The position numbers and the translations under genes are program-made. 64,000 nucleotides of DNA. It comes from Litomosoides sigmodontis. Lineage: Eukaryota > Nematoda > Chromadorea > Rhabditida > Onchocercidae. The stretch covers positions 5,061,738 through 5,125,737 of the forward strand of contig OY718808.1 in assembly GCA_963070105.1 (NCBI GenBank), in the 5' to 3' direction. The notes beneath the pieces are model-generated. The model had not been told where the DNA came from. It saw only the letters and a list, made by a program, of their open reading frames with translations, and did no database searches. This document shows positions 1 to 14,365 of this stretch, in pieces (the stretch's first letter is position 1; each line of letters begins with the position of its first letter).

Positions 1-2157
<2,157 letters not shown>

Positions 2158-3209
2158 GCAGTAACTTATGATTATCTCCCAGCGACATCTCTTTCTCTCT
2201 CAATTTGTGAAAAAGATTTAAAATTGTTATTTTAAGGTTTGGAAATATTTCAAATGAAATACTAAAATTTTGATACTAGACGTCTGCTGTCATCTCTCAG
2301 CTATAATGCTTCTCTCTGTCTCTTCTCCTCTCTCTCTTTCTCTCCTTCTATCAAAGTTTTTACTAATACTAAAAATACATCAGTATCTGTGTTACATAAT
2401 GTAAATAATATACATAAATCGATTTTTGTTTGAACTAGTTGTTGAGCAACCTGTTGTTTGTTGATCTATGATTTGCGTGGAAATTCTTAGTTTCGTTTCA
2501 TATAAAACACAAAAATTAAATTGAAATTTTAAGAAGAGAGATCGTTGCTAACTTCTCCTTCAAATATCTCTTGCGAACTGCTCCACTGACACTGAAACTT
2601 TAATTTTTTAACTATTTAAACCTTTAACTATACTTTTTAACTATTTAAATTTCTATCATTTCTATTCGTGTACTTTTACTGTAGCAATACATCTGATCTC
2701 GTTATTTACATTTGTTATACGAGAGTGTATGATATGAATATCGGCTAGGAGGGAGAGGTATTTCTCATTGAAACAAAAAACTTAATTGTTGAAAGCAACA
2801 TGAATAAATTCTGAGCACTCTCTGATAATTTTCAATTTACAGAATGAAACACTCTTAAGCGCACTGTGTGTGAATCGGTGGCGGAAGAAAAAGTAATGAT
2901 TGGTCATTTTCAAACATTTGAAAGTTGAGAGAGATTGACCAATTTGAATAATTTGTTTGAAAAAAGAAAAGAAAAGGCAAAAATTTGTCAAATTTTGCTA
3001 GCAAATACTTCAAAGACTGACGGCACTGCAGGTAAAACGGAGTGTAACGTTCAGTTCTGCAGCTACTAACGCATACATCCACGGAGGAATTTTGGAGGAT
3101 TCTTTGAAGGAATTTAATTATATTATATATTTAAATATTCAAATGATATTATGCATATTTCATTTGTAGTTTATTTCAATGCATTCAAATTTCACAGAGA
3201 AAATGTGGG

Positions 3210-6200
3210 TTAACGCTTTCGAGACTTTCCGGCTTTCGTCTTTGTCCCTCTCTTGGCAGTCTTTGATTGGGAATTCTTCGACTCCGACACGTAGGACTTT
3301 TCGTTAGCACTGATGGTAGAAGTGTAATAACAGCTTTTCATCCCTTGCGAACTTGATGCTTTTGCTAAAACGTTATCAATTTCAAGTTTTAAGTTGCAAT
3401 ATCAGTTTAATCAGTAATTTAATATAGTAATATCGGTTCTTTAATGAGCAATTTAATAGCATCAGCACAGGCCCTCAGAAATTTCAAGCTCTTAGTTATC
3501 AACTAAGTTCAATTAAAAAACTGATAAGGTTTATCACAGTTAAATTACTGATATTATTGTTACTATTGCTAATTATGTTAGCAACAAAATTTCGTTTGTC
3601 CGAATGATATTGAACTTAATAAGTTAGTCTGTAAATTTATTAAACAACCGACAAATCACAAACAGTCAGTTGAAGTTACCGAATTTGTCGAGCTCTACCT
3701 TACTTTTATCCACAGGATAGATCTGACCCCTTGATATCCTATCATTTATCTCCCAGAAATTGCTCTCACATACATCCAATGCCGCTTGCGCCTGGCATCA
3801 TGAAGATGGATCGTTGCTGATCACCGGTTCTCGGTCCTAACTCGTATTCCTCCTTTTCTTGCCTGACCGATCGTTGACTAACTTCTTTCTCTCTCTCAGA
3901 CTTCACGTCGAAAATCTTGGATTCGCAAGCACCTGCTTTCACCATTTCATCTTCCTTACCTTTCAACCAATCCAATTTTTCAGACTGTAACAAACATTGC
4001 ACTTCTAAAAAATTGCACTCGCACAGTATTTTCACCAAATACGACTTCAGCAGTTCAATGACTCAAAATAACAAACCTCGCCATGTCACTTTCAGATATC
4101 AGAAATAAAAAACTGGTAAAGCAGTGAAATGGGATATCTGAATTCATCGACATAAGAAATGTAGAAATGCTAATAATAAAATGCAAAAATTAATCAGATT
4201 TCAAATAACTATTGCAAACCGATTAGCGTAATTTTTATCTCATTTTCAAAATTCAAAGTTTCCATCCGCTTATTTCTTGATTGTCATATGTGATAAAGTG
4301 AAAAATTAGAATTAGTTAGAAAAAAATTGATTAATTAATTAAATTAATTAATTAATTAGTTAAAAATTTATTTTCATCATTTATGAAATTTCAGTATTAT
4401 AAAAATTTTTGCCAAGTGAAGTCATAAGTGGTGAAAGGCTGTCCAGATAAAGTTGTCGGTAAAATTAAGTAGAAAAAGAAAACCTTGTAATTGCCTTGAA
4501 CGATAGCATTCCGAAAAATATTTTTGATTAAGTGATAGTCCGGCTTCGTGTCATACTGAAAGCTATTTATTTGACGTACAAGTGTATTTACACCGGTCGG
4601 CATTCCCTTACACTTCTTTAGTATTTTCAGATAATCTGAAAATTAATAAGAATCAAGAAGTTTTCATTGCCTAGCAAGGAGCAGCAAAAAAATACTTTTA
4701 ATTAATTGGATCGCATTTAGAATATTAGCGAGGAAATCTTTTTTGGAATAATTTTCCTGCTTTTTTTTGAAGAATTGGATAGTGTCAATGAGCTGTTCGA
4801 GACGTGTTCCCAATCTAATTACTTGTAAAAAAAAGTAAGGAGAAAAAATTTTTGAAAATTAATTAATTGTGGCTTTTCAGTGAATTATACATCACTGTTG
4901 CAAAGAAATCTAACATATAAAGGTGTGGGAAAGAATCGAAAAGTTTTTTACGTAATCATGCCACCAGTGAGTAACAACAGATCAATTAGTACGTCAGTAC
5001 AATACGTGTCAATAATACTAATTTACTAAATATCAATGTTTTTACCTTTATCCATGAATGCTTCTTTTTTCTTCAACACAATGCTGTGGTTCTTTTCATC
5101 CTCCCATGGCAGTGATGATGTGCTCATGAAGAATTCAACAATCATATAAAGCCAACTTTCTACGTCATCCTTACGTGAACGTTCCAAAAATTTGTGCGAA
5201 CTTCTTGACATATAGCGAATGTTGCCCATCCGATGTACTTTATCTCGTTTCTTCCTAAATTTAGCAACCAATTAAATCAAAGAAAGTGTGAGGAAATGAT
5301 GTGAAAGTAGCTAATTGAACGAATTTAAAAAGAATGCAAACTAAGGTAACTGATAAAAGTTTAGCCATTTAACTACCTCGAAATCGAAGTGAATTCTGAT
5401 TAGTTTTTCTCAAGCACATTTTCAACTCTCTAACTTTCCAACTTTGATGAGAATTGCGAAAAGTTTTGTAGCGCATTATTACTACTGCAAAGTGTTGCAG
5501 AACTACAGAACGGTCTTAGTTAGATCGACGAAGAAGTGGTCTACTTGAATTTGAAAAGTTATCGACGAAGATGGAATATTCGCCTACACCGATACGTTCT
5601 TATCAGTTTTGTAGCGTCGTGCAAGGCCAAATCCGAGAAGGTACAGCTGACTCTTTTCCGCTTCCAATCCGATCGCATAAACTGCTGGCTTTATATCTGT
5701 TTTGAATAAAATAAAGAAATATATCATAAAGAGGAGAGGAGAGGAGAGAAGAAAGAAATGTAGATACCTCGATGAATGAATCCAATCTTATGAATCTCCT
5801 CGATGCACTCAATGGCCAAATATGAAAGTTTCAAATTGGTCGCAGTGGAAAATTCACCGAACTTATCACGAAGATCGTTGATCGTCTCGCCAAACTGTAA
5901 GTCCATTTTATTGTAGAGGAAAAAACAAAGACTGTCCACGAATGGTCTATGCTTTCACCGAAAAGTTGAAATTTTAAATGAATCTGAATAGAGATGATCA
6001 GCTAAAAAATGCTGCAGGCAATTCTCGACAACAGTTAAAAATCAACAATAGCCAAAACTCATTCCTCACTGCCAATCGTTATTTTAATTTAGTGATATAA
6101 CTGATAATTACAATAATATCGATGCTTTCAAAAGTAAATTAACCAAAGGTACTAAGTTGATCGACCTTGAAGTGATACTTGAAATCATTTAAACTATCAC

Positions 6201-7383
6201 TCATCATTTGAGAGCAGGTGATAAGAGTAACTTACCATTTTTATCATAAAATATCGTATGTTAACTTTTGCATTCTTCCCTTGCGAAATTAAAGAGGCAA
6301 TATGCGTTAGTTTTCTACTTTTAGCGCTACTTTTCAGCACATCTATTTCAACCTATAATTTTGCACTAAATTTCATTTAATTGCTTGAAATCAACAAAAC
6401 TGCAAGTATCATCCTATCAGTATGCAGGCTTTTAGTATCTCATAATATCACTCTCCGTCTAATATTCACAAAACTAACTTAATTGAACTCATCAAAACAA
6501 ATATAACGGATATTTGCAAAAAAAAGTACCACCACGACAAACAATTAACAAGGATGACATCCATTACCAATTAATTGCACCAAAATAGCCAATTTGATTA
6601 GATAGGCTTTGCATAACAACAATGATTTCATCAATTTAAATACTGCAATAATTTGTTATAATTTTTATGAATGAATTTTCTCAGACCTGTAGTCGTTTGA
6701 TTTTGCAATTTTCAGATTCGTAGTGTAAGGCGAACAATGCCTTCGAATTGCCTTTCTCCATCAGACCAACAACGCCATAATCACCCTTTATCGGTCTATC
6801 TATAGTGTAACTGAAATTTCTACGAAATTGAATCATTTTTTTTGAGGATTAACTCAATTAAATAAAATGTGTTTAGAATATCCATCACATTGACTGTTTG
6901 CAAAATTAAATTTTCAAATAAAAGTCTACAAAAGAGTAGAAATTTTTGCGACTTTTATCAACGAAGAGATGACTTCCCCTTTCCACTGATCAATTGCCCG
7001 ATTTTTAAAAATTTCCCACTGTTTGGAATGTGTTACTTTAGAACAAAAGTACCGCTTTTTGTCAATTTCAATTATTTCCCCATCATTCACGAAGGTTTTT
7101 GTCTTCTTCTCTATTGGCAGTTCTGCCTCAATTTCGGATTGTTCATTTTCCTTAATGAAAAAGTGAGAAATCCTCACAAATCAAGAATGCTTTAGGGAAA
7201 TGGAAATTGACTGTCAGCAACATCACTTTTTCCATTATTACCTGACGAGATTTAAAGTTAAGAGAGTGCGAGTTGAAGTCTTTCATGAAATAAAAGTTAG
7301 TTTCCTAAAAAAGCTATAATGACTTCGGCGGAGAAGGATTTATTTTCGGCAGCTTGCGAATCAGTTCTTCCTGCCATACTCAT
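3210..7383 (-). CDS. CK1/TTBK-like protein kinase homologue, probably a pseudokinase
   Basis: Minus-strand gene related to casein kinase 1. Exons in order: 7383-7324, 7150-7053, 6810-6687, 6352-6236, 5894-5768, 5696-5590, 5250-5046, 4635-4484, then either 4438-4397 (ends YDFTWQKFL, stop) or 3984-3774 plus 3364-3210 (basic tail ending GKSRKR). Both endings keep phase, giving about 343 or 451 residues. CK1 hallmarks are present: DKKRYTIDRPIKGDYGVVG, HRDIKPAVYAIG across a splice junction, GNIRYMSRSSH, RKDDVESWLYMIVEF and KPDYHLIKNIFRNA. Three catalytic positions are altered. The VAIK lysine is His (FALHYESE, where CK1 has ALKxE), the metal-binding Asn of the HRDxKxxN loop is Val, and DFG is GFG. 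The HRD Asp is kept. The start at 7383 gives MSMAGRTDSQ. The intron 5251-5589 and the choice of last exons are the weakest parts. Confidence 0.8.
4320..4362. repeat. TTAA-rich simple repeat
   Basis: A run of ATTAATTA units within intronic or 3' sequence of the CK1-like gene. It is low-complexity AT sequence with no other feature visible. Confidence 0.7.
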
Positions 7384-9180
7384 CGATTCATCGCTATGTC
7401 GCACTTTGCCAGATATTTTCTGGAACGAAAATGCCTCATCCAAGTCATTTTAGTCGAATACGAATGATCTCTTAAAATCGATCATAATTTGGTCAATCTT
7501 AAAATTCAACGATCAAATAAATTACAAGGCAAATTACAAGTGACCGTTGAAGTAGTTACTCTATGCAATTCACCCACTTAACCCTCTCCCCAACACCACA
7601 CCTCTCTGAGCGATATTTTCTAAATTTAAATTTTTTGTGAATTTCAAAGAAGAAACGTCGTCTGTCTGCCTGCCTAGTGATAGCCCAATGTTAAGTTAAA
7701 TAACCAAATTTTGAAAACTATAAAAGCTATGTGGAAAACCTTATTTTTTGACTTCATTTCGTTGTCAGACAGTTGTTATTCACAAAGTCATTAATATTGA
7801 TAAGAACAGGGAGATGTTGAATCGTCGTCTTTGTAGAAGCAGGCCAACGATCGAAATCTATTAAACTAGCTGATTAAGTGAAATAATGGTACATGTTCGC
7901 TAATTAACTTGATTAATCAAAAAAAGCTAGTTAATTTAGTTAATCAGATACTGTACATCGATGAAATTTCATCTTTTCTAAAAACACTACCATTTTCACA
8001 TCAATATTTTACCAACGGACACACAAAGGTCCAGCTAAAAACTCACCAAGTGATAAACTAAAGAATATCTGCTAACCGCTAACTTCGCCCATTTATAAAT
8101 ATGTTCACTGAGCATTTGCATAGGAAAGAATGAGAGTATGCAACAGCGGCCGAAAACTTTCGCAATTTCAGAATTACTTTGCGGTAAATTTTAACAAATT
8201 CCACCTGTCTGAGTGATTCTCATTCGTCCTTTCGCCTATCGCAACAAAATTTCTAAACGGTTGAACAAACACATATCAGTTGGGACAAAAATTTGCATGA
8301 GTAAAACATGAAACGAGCGATGGTTGGAAGAGGTGAGAGACAGAGCGGGAGGAAATGGCGGGTATGAATTGGTCCGGTCGTCGTCGTCGTCTTGCATCCG
8401 ACCGGTGATTTCGTTCGCATTTCACGTAAGTGATATTTAATTAGCTGTTTCCGCTCCTTTCTCTATTCTCCTACCTTTTTTTGCAGGAGGTGGGAAATTC
8501 GTCCTTGCACGTATTGATCACTCATCGCTTGACGCATTCTTTCTTTCATCGGATGCGATTGCATGCGATTACGGGAGCTTCAAAGTGAGTTGATCTGGTG
8601 GAATAGTTCAGCGGAACGCACGGAAAACTTCGAGGATAGGCGCTTGCAGCTTTGTGATGCACAGACAACGAAGAGTGAGTGATAAGAAATGGGAGAAATA
8701 ACGAGATGATCGGGTGAGCTGAGCTGTGCAGTGTTTGCGGCATAGAGCCGATATACATACGTAGTAAGAAATAAAACGAGTCATCGTAATTTATTGTGTG
8801 TCGGAGAATGGCACGATCCGCTTTGTCTTTTTTCGAAGTTGTTACTGCCATTATGTAGGTATTGAGCTTGTGATGTGACGTTGTTACCTCAAAATTTCTC
8901 CTAAGTTCCTTTTTAGTTGTGGCTAAAATGGCATAGTTTTGAGTGAGGAAAGAAGAGTTGGTGTGATTTACCGCACTTTTAATTGGAGATATTTGACGTC
9001 TTTTTCTCTCGGTAATAATGAAATTGGTAAGTCAAGCATAGACCTGTATCATCTGCAGTACATCTCCATAAAAGGAAACGTAGCAGTTGCCAAAAATTGT
9101 CGAATTTTTATGCAATAAGCAATTCGCTTCGTATTTCTAATTCTGTTATATTTGGTGATTTTTGAGAAATTTTTAGAAAA
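7384..9180. other. Intergenic region between two divergent genes
   Basis: About 1.8 kb between the start of the minus-strand CK1-like gene and the plus-strand DGAT1 gene, so it should hold both promoters. The part at 8330-8660 is richer in G+C than its surroundings. It contains a GTC triplet run (about 8377-8391) flanked by CCGGTCG and CGACCGG, which could pair as a hairpin. A 101-codon minus-strand frame at 8546-8851 has no recognisable protein features and is not called. I see no convincing gene. Confidence 0.5.
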
Positions 9181-12100
9181 ATGAATGTTCAGAAGCATTC
9201 ATTACGAAGACAACTGCGATGTTCGCCGTCAAATAGGGCGAATTCAAGTCACTGTTCATTTGATTTTAAAGAGTGAGTTTGCTCCTTCCTCATTTCGCTA
9301 ATTAGTTCTTTATAATGTAATGTCATAAACTCATTGCATTTTCTTGCATTAAATATATATTTTATGATTGAATGTCTAAGTGAATTTTAAGTCATGTAAT
9401 TTTAGTTTCACAATCTTCACTATTTTCATCTTTCTCATCCGGTTAATATGTGTCTTACGTGTTCCTGTTACACTTGTTTACCTGTTTATAAATTAGACTG
9501 AATGTTTCAATCCATTTTCTTTGCTTTCAGAAATGGATTTGATTTAGAAAAACCAGTTCATGTTGCACAGAATTCACTGTTCAGCGAAAGTTCGGGGTGG
9601 AAAGATTACCGAGGATTTTTCAATCTTGTAATTCTTCTCCTATTCGTATCGAATGGACGTCTTGCTCTTGAAAACTTCATAAAGTAAGTAGTAGCGTGAT
9701 AGAACTTAATACTTGCCAGCATATATACTGGTCGATTTTTTTTATATGGTGATTTGTAGGTATGGAGTACTGGTATCACCAGCTAGTTGGATTTACTTTA
9801 TTTTAACGGATCCATGGTGGAAATGGCCTAATCTAGCAATGGTTTTGATGTCGAATATATCCATTTTCATTGTATTTGTTGTTGAAAAATTGATGGGTAT
9901 GTTAAATGGTGGGACGAATTCAAGTTTTCCTCAAGAGGCACTTAGAGGGTTTTATGAATTGATCCTTTGCTTTTATCAAATGGAAAATTGTTGAGATTAG
10001 TTTTGTACAGGGTTTATTCAAGCTGTTCTTTTCCAGCGTGGAAGTGGCTTAGCAGCCAATTGGCTTTCGCCTTCTACGTGTGTATATTTTCATTGCATAT
10101 ATTCGTGCCTGCTGCAGTTGCTTGGATTTTACAGGTAGTTTTAAAATTAGCAGTTACATCCTACGTTTAATCTAAATTAACTACTTAGAAATTAGCTGCT
10201 TTCAATTCGACATCATCTTCAACCTGTTTCAGAGCTATCCATTATACTCATTGTTTTCACTGTCGGTGTATGTAATACTTTTTTTGAAGCTCACCTCGTA
10301 CGCTCATACAAACTACTGGCACAGGTGTATGAGTGGCAAGAACAGAAATCTTAAGGTGAAATGACAGTTTTCTTTTTAATCTCCGTTATCCGTTTCATTT
10401 TCAGTGGTTTAAATTTCTACATTGTTTTAACACTTTCATTCCTCGCAAGAAGTAATGTTTGCGGAACAATACTGAGTGTACTTAAGGACGTAATTTTTTA
10501 TTAGTAAATTTATTTCTTCCTAATCTTAATTATTTCATTAATTTTAACTTATAGTTTACGACTTTTATGAACATGGAAATTCAAAATATAATTACTTCAC
10601 AAAGTTATCCTATCCTAATTTTAGTTTACGTACTAACAACTGTTAAAAGATGATTTCCCACAAAAAAGCTCTCAATATCATTTAATATGTGCGTTGACTA
10701 CCAAGACTATCCGGTTACTGTTTTTTTAGTTGTTATTTTACTTTTTGGCTTTGTGCCTCTTGTTTTTCTTGATTTCATTTGTCCATGGACTAATCGGTCC
10801 AACACTTGTCCAGACTCGGTAAATAGCTTTAACAGTTGTCTGAACTTGTTTATGCCAAATAACATGATTTGGAGCTTACTATTTTTTGTTATATAAATCT
10901 CTTTAGTTTCTCTGGAAGAAACTGTTAAAGTATAACAAAACCTTTGTGATGACACTTTCCATCAAATAGGTTTCGAGAAAAAATTATTGGTCAAGGTCAA
11001 TAAGGGATTTAAACGGGAGGGTGGAATGGATTTTAAGGAGCTTTTTCTTTGTGTTGATACGGTCACTTTTGTATGGTTAGGACTCCTTATCTTAAAAAAT
11101 CATTCACTCCCTTTCTTTTTATGAAGTTCTACACTTTTTTCATTGTGTGCACTCTTTTCACAGTTATTGCCTACTCCCGTATAGTACGGCTCATTGATTT
11201 CCTATCTGTTGCTGGACTCGTTTTGCTATCAATTTTCTTCTTTGTTCCGTTCACATTTTTTTGAAAATGAAATATGCTACTAAAATGCACAATATATACT
11301 AATGATTTCTTTGTCGTATTTTTTTCGATTTTTTTTTAGTTCCTAATTATTTCTATTTATTGTTTTTTAAGCTATTTATTTCTATTTTTTCGTTTCTTTG
11401 TTTTTTCGTAAATTAACTTTAGATTGATGTTTTCCCTCTTTTACATTTTCCCCACTCTGTGAAAATTTTCAAAGTAAAACATGCCGAAGTAATCAGTGAT
11501 CCATTTATCAAATTTTGAAGTTTAATTTTGCAGAAAGGAAATCTGCTGACATATCCGCACAGTTTAACACTACAAAATTTATATTACTTCATATTTGCTC
11601 CAACTTTATGCTATGAATTGCAATTTCCACGAACAAATGGACGAAGGAAATCTTTCATTGTGAAACGAACTGCCGAGGTCTAGTTTTTCACTAACCTTTT
11701 TTAAAAAAATTAATTTCCGAACCCTGATAATATTTAATTTCGAAGATGTAGAAGGCATGTTAAAGAAACTTGTTCTGATTAAAAAATGGTTTAGTCTTTG
11801 AAATTAATCTTATTCACAGTTTTCGATTAAATTTACATGATGTCAGCTTGTATTTCAGTTTGGTTGTCTAACGCTGATCATAATAGCGTTATGTCAGCAA
11901 TGGGTAGCTCCTTTATTACGTAATAGCGTGGAACCATTCACAACAATGAATTTTAGTTTGTGCATCGAAAGAATTCTTAAATTGGCTGTACCAAATCACA
12001 TAATTTGGCTCATTTCGTTCTATACTACTTTCCATTCTTTTCTGAATCTCGTCGCTGAGTTAATGGAATTTGCCGATAGACAATTCTATTTGTAAGTTAA

Positions 12101-13447
12101 AAAGATATCTAGGTCATGCAGTCATTAACTCTTTATAAAATTACTAAAATTATAAAACCTCATTTTATCAAGCAGTACTAGGAAGTTTTTCGTTTCTCTA
12201 ACAGACAGAGTATTCTTCAGAGATTTTTGGAATGCAGAAACTTTGGCAGTATTTTGGAAGACGTGGAATATACCGGTGCATCGTTGGGCATTTCGACATA
12301 TTTATAGGCCGATGATATTTAGCGGATTTAGTAAGATGAATGCTGCATGTGCCGTTTTCTTTGTATCTGCATTTTTCCATGAATATCTAGTTAGTCATAT
12401 GCATTTCTATAAAATCTTAAAAATTATATGATGTTGGATACAACATTGGAAAGATTTATTATATTGGGATATTTTTACATCAAAAAACTACTGATAAAAT
12501 TATCTTACGCGTCGTATCAATGACGCCGTAGTTGTAGATATTTTTAGATTGGTAGTGAATTAGATGGCTCAAATTTTGTAAAATTTATTTTATAATTTTA
12601 AATATTCGAAATAATACATTTTAAATGGAAGCTTAAAGATGTTAGTAGAATATTACTTTACTGTTTTCACGGTCATCTGCGCAAATAACTGATTAATGCA
12701 GTAGCAGTGATAACTTTTATTTAATCTTCCATTTTCTTTTGTTGAGTGCCACCATCTAAGTAGTTTTTTTAAAAAATTGGTTGAAAGTGTTGACTAATGT
12801 GATATTCAAATTCGGAAATCAGAGCCATAGTGTTCTTTACGTAAAATATCGTTCTTCATGTTTATGCGAATTTTATTGGACCTCTTAAAATTATTTTCTT
12901 GACAATCAATTTGTTACTTTTCGTTTTCTCGAGAAACGAAAATAATACCGACAACCAAATTAGTCTGAACTGACTCGCTTCCAGACTGTAAAGTGATACT
13001 CCGAACTGTAATTAGTATAACACTAGTTTTTCTATTCCAATAGATTAATAACTTAGGATGCTTCCTACTATCGTTCTCAATAACAGAAGCATGTAGAATT
13101 TCATTAGCATGTTAGTAAGACATCAAAATTTTGTTCCGGTTAATGTTACTTGCAGGTACCAATGTGAAAGGATTAAAATGGGATAATCCTACTTTTTTCA
13201 GGTGTCAGTCCCTCTCCATATGTTTCGCTTTTGGGCATATTTGTGCATGATGGCACAAATACCGCTCAGTATTTTTACTGAGAAAATGCTGAAAGGCGGT
13301 CGTCTTGGAAACATCGTAATGTGGTTATCATTGATTCTCGGTCAGCCTTTGGCAATTCTGATGTATGTACATGATTGGTATGTTGCACAGTATCCCCATT
13401 CATCGAACTATGTTGGTGCATATTGCAATGCAACTACACAATCTTAA
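9181..13447 (+). CDS. DGAT1: Diacylglycerol O-acyltransferase 1 (MBOAT family)
   Basis: Encodes an ER membrane enzyme that makes triacylglycerol from diacylglycerol and acyl-CoA. Nine exons: 9181-9272, 9531-9683, 9760-9896, 10037-10134, 10233-10355, 11534-11677, 11859-12091, 12221-12389, 13202-13447. All phases agree and the protein has 464 residues, close to the family's 480-500. Family blocks in order: [20 protein letters not shown] near residue 50, [31 protein letters not shown] with the FYxDWWN-type motif, and [10 protein letters not shown] with the catalytic His, split by an intron directly after HEYL. It ends with [15 protein letters not shown]. Many hydrophobic segments are visible. 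The N terminus (RRQLRCS) is basic and short. Separation from the related ACAT/SOAT enzymes rests on these DGAT1-type blocks. The 1.2 kb fifth intron (10356-11533) has no coding signal that I trust. Confidence 0.93.
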
Positions 13448-14365
13448 TGCTTAATAGTAGATGTGTTAAATAACTTCTTAGTGCTTTATCCATTAATCGT
13501 AATAGTATTACTCCATTGTGTGGTGTAACTTACTGTTTCCAATGCACATTATATATGGAATTCACGCATATCCCATTACATTTTACATTTTTTGGCGTTG
13601 TATTGTGTTTCCGTTTTTGATAACGAATAAATTTGTAAGATATTTGTTCATTTTGCTAATGAATGAATTCCTTCTTTTTGTTGTTTTCATATGGCGATAA
13701 GTGCTTTCTTTTCGTTAAGAAAGTTTGGTTAATCTTACGTTTTCAAATGAAGAAATGATAATTGGCGGGATTCCATGTAAGTTAAACAGATAGATATTTA
13801 TATCGACACTTCATTTAACTGAATTGTTTCCTAAATTTAGCTGCTCAACAGCTTTTGAGTGGTCTCATTAGGGACAAGCATAGACAATTGTCGATAAGTA
13901 ACTACATAGTTGAAAGCATTCATGAATTGGACTTTATCGACTGTAATTTATTTTGTATTCTTATCCTTGTTTATATTATTGCATCTTTTTACATTTATCA
14001 TTCGTATTATTTTATCCTTTGATCATTTTGTGCGAAGAATGCTTACAGGTAATTTATTACCGTTTGCGTTTTTACATGTGTATCTCTCATCTTTCAATTT
14101 TACTATTGCAGTTGTCAGAAGTGTCAAAATTTATATTTTTAAAATTCTAAGAATGTATTGTAGGAAAATAACTTTCGTCACTAATTGCGCAGTAAACCTA
14201 CGCTTAACTTTTATTTTTCTTTCGTTTACTGGTGAATTTCTGTGCGGAATTATTTGTTAAAATCTGTGATCATTGGTATTAACACGCATAGTTTATTGTC
14301 AAGATTGCAGTTTTTTTAAGAATTCTTTCCCGATTTGAAATTATCATTTTTAAGTCTAATTCAAT
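13448..14365. other. Intergenic region, AT-rich
   Basis: About 0.9 kb after the DGAT1 stop. It holds long hydrophobic frames (for example 13910-14260) made of T-rich codons with no conserved motif, which look like chance frames in T-rich DNA. No gene is supported. Confidence 0.5.

Noticed and set aside
4681..4830. Possible extra CK1-like exon (reads LGTRLEQLIDTIQFF on the minus strand)
   Set aside because: Flanking exons join in phase and match CK1 without it, and the frame runs to a stop with no usable donor.
8546..8851. 101-codon minus-strand frame in the DGAT1 upstream region
   Set aside because: No recognisable domain, signal or splice partner; composition does not resemble neighbouring real genes.
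10687..11264. Hydrophobic frames within the 1.2 kb DGAT1 intron
   Set aside because: Considered as extra DGAT1 exons, but the flanking exons already join in phase and match the family without an insertion.
13910..14260. 116-codon hydrophobic frame after DGAT1
   Set aside because: Composed of T-rich codons (Phe, Leu, Ile) with no motif or ATG-based context; typical chance frame in T-rich DNA.
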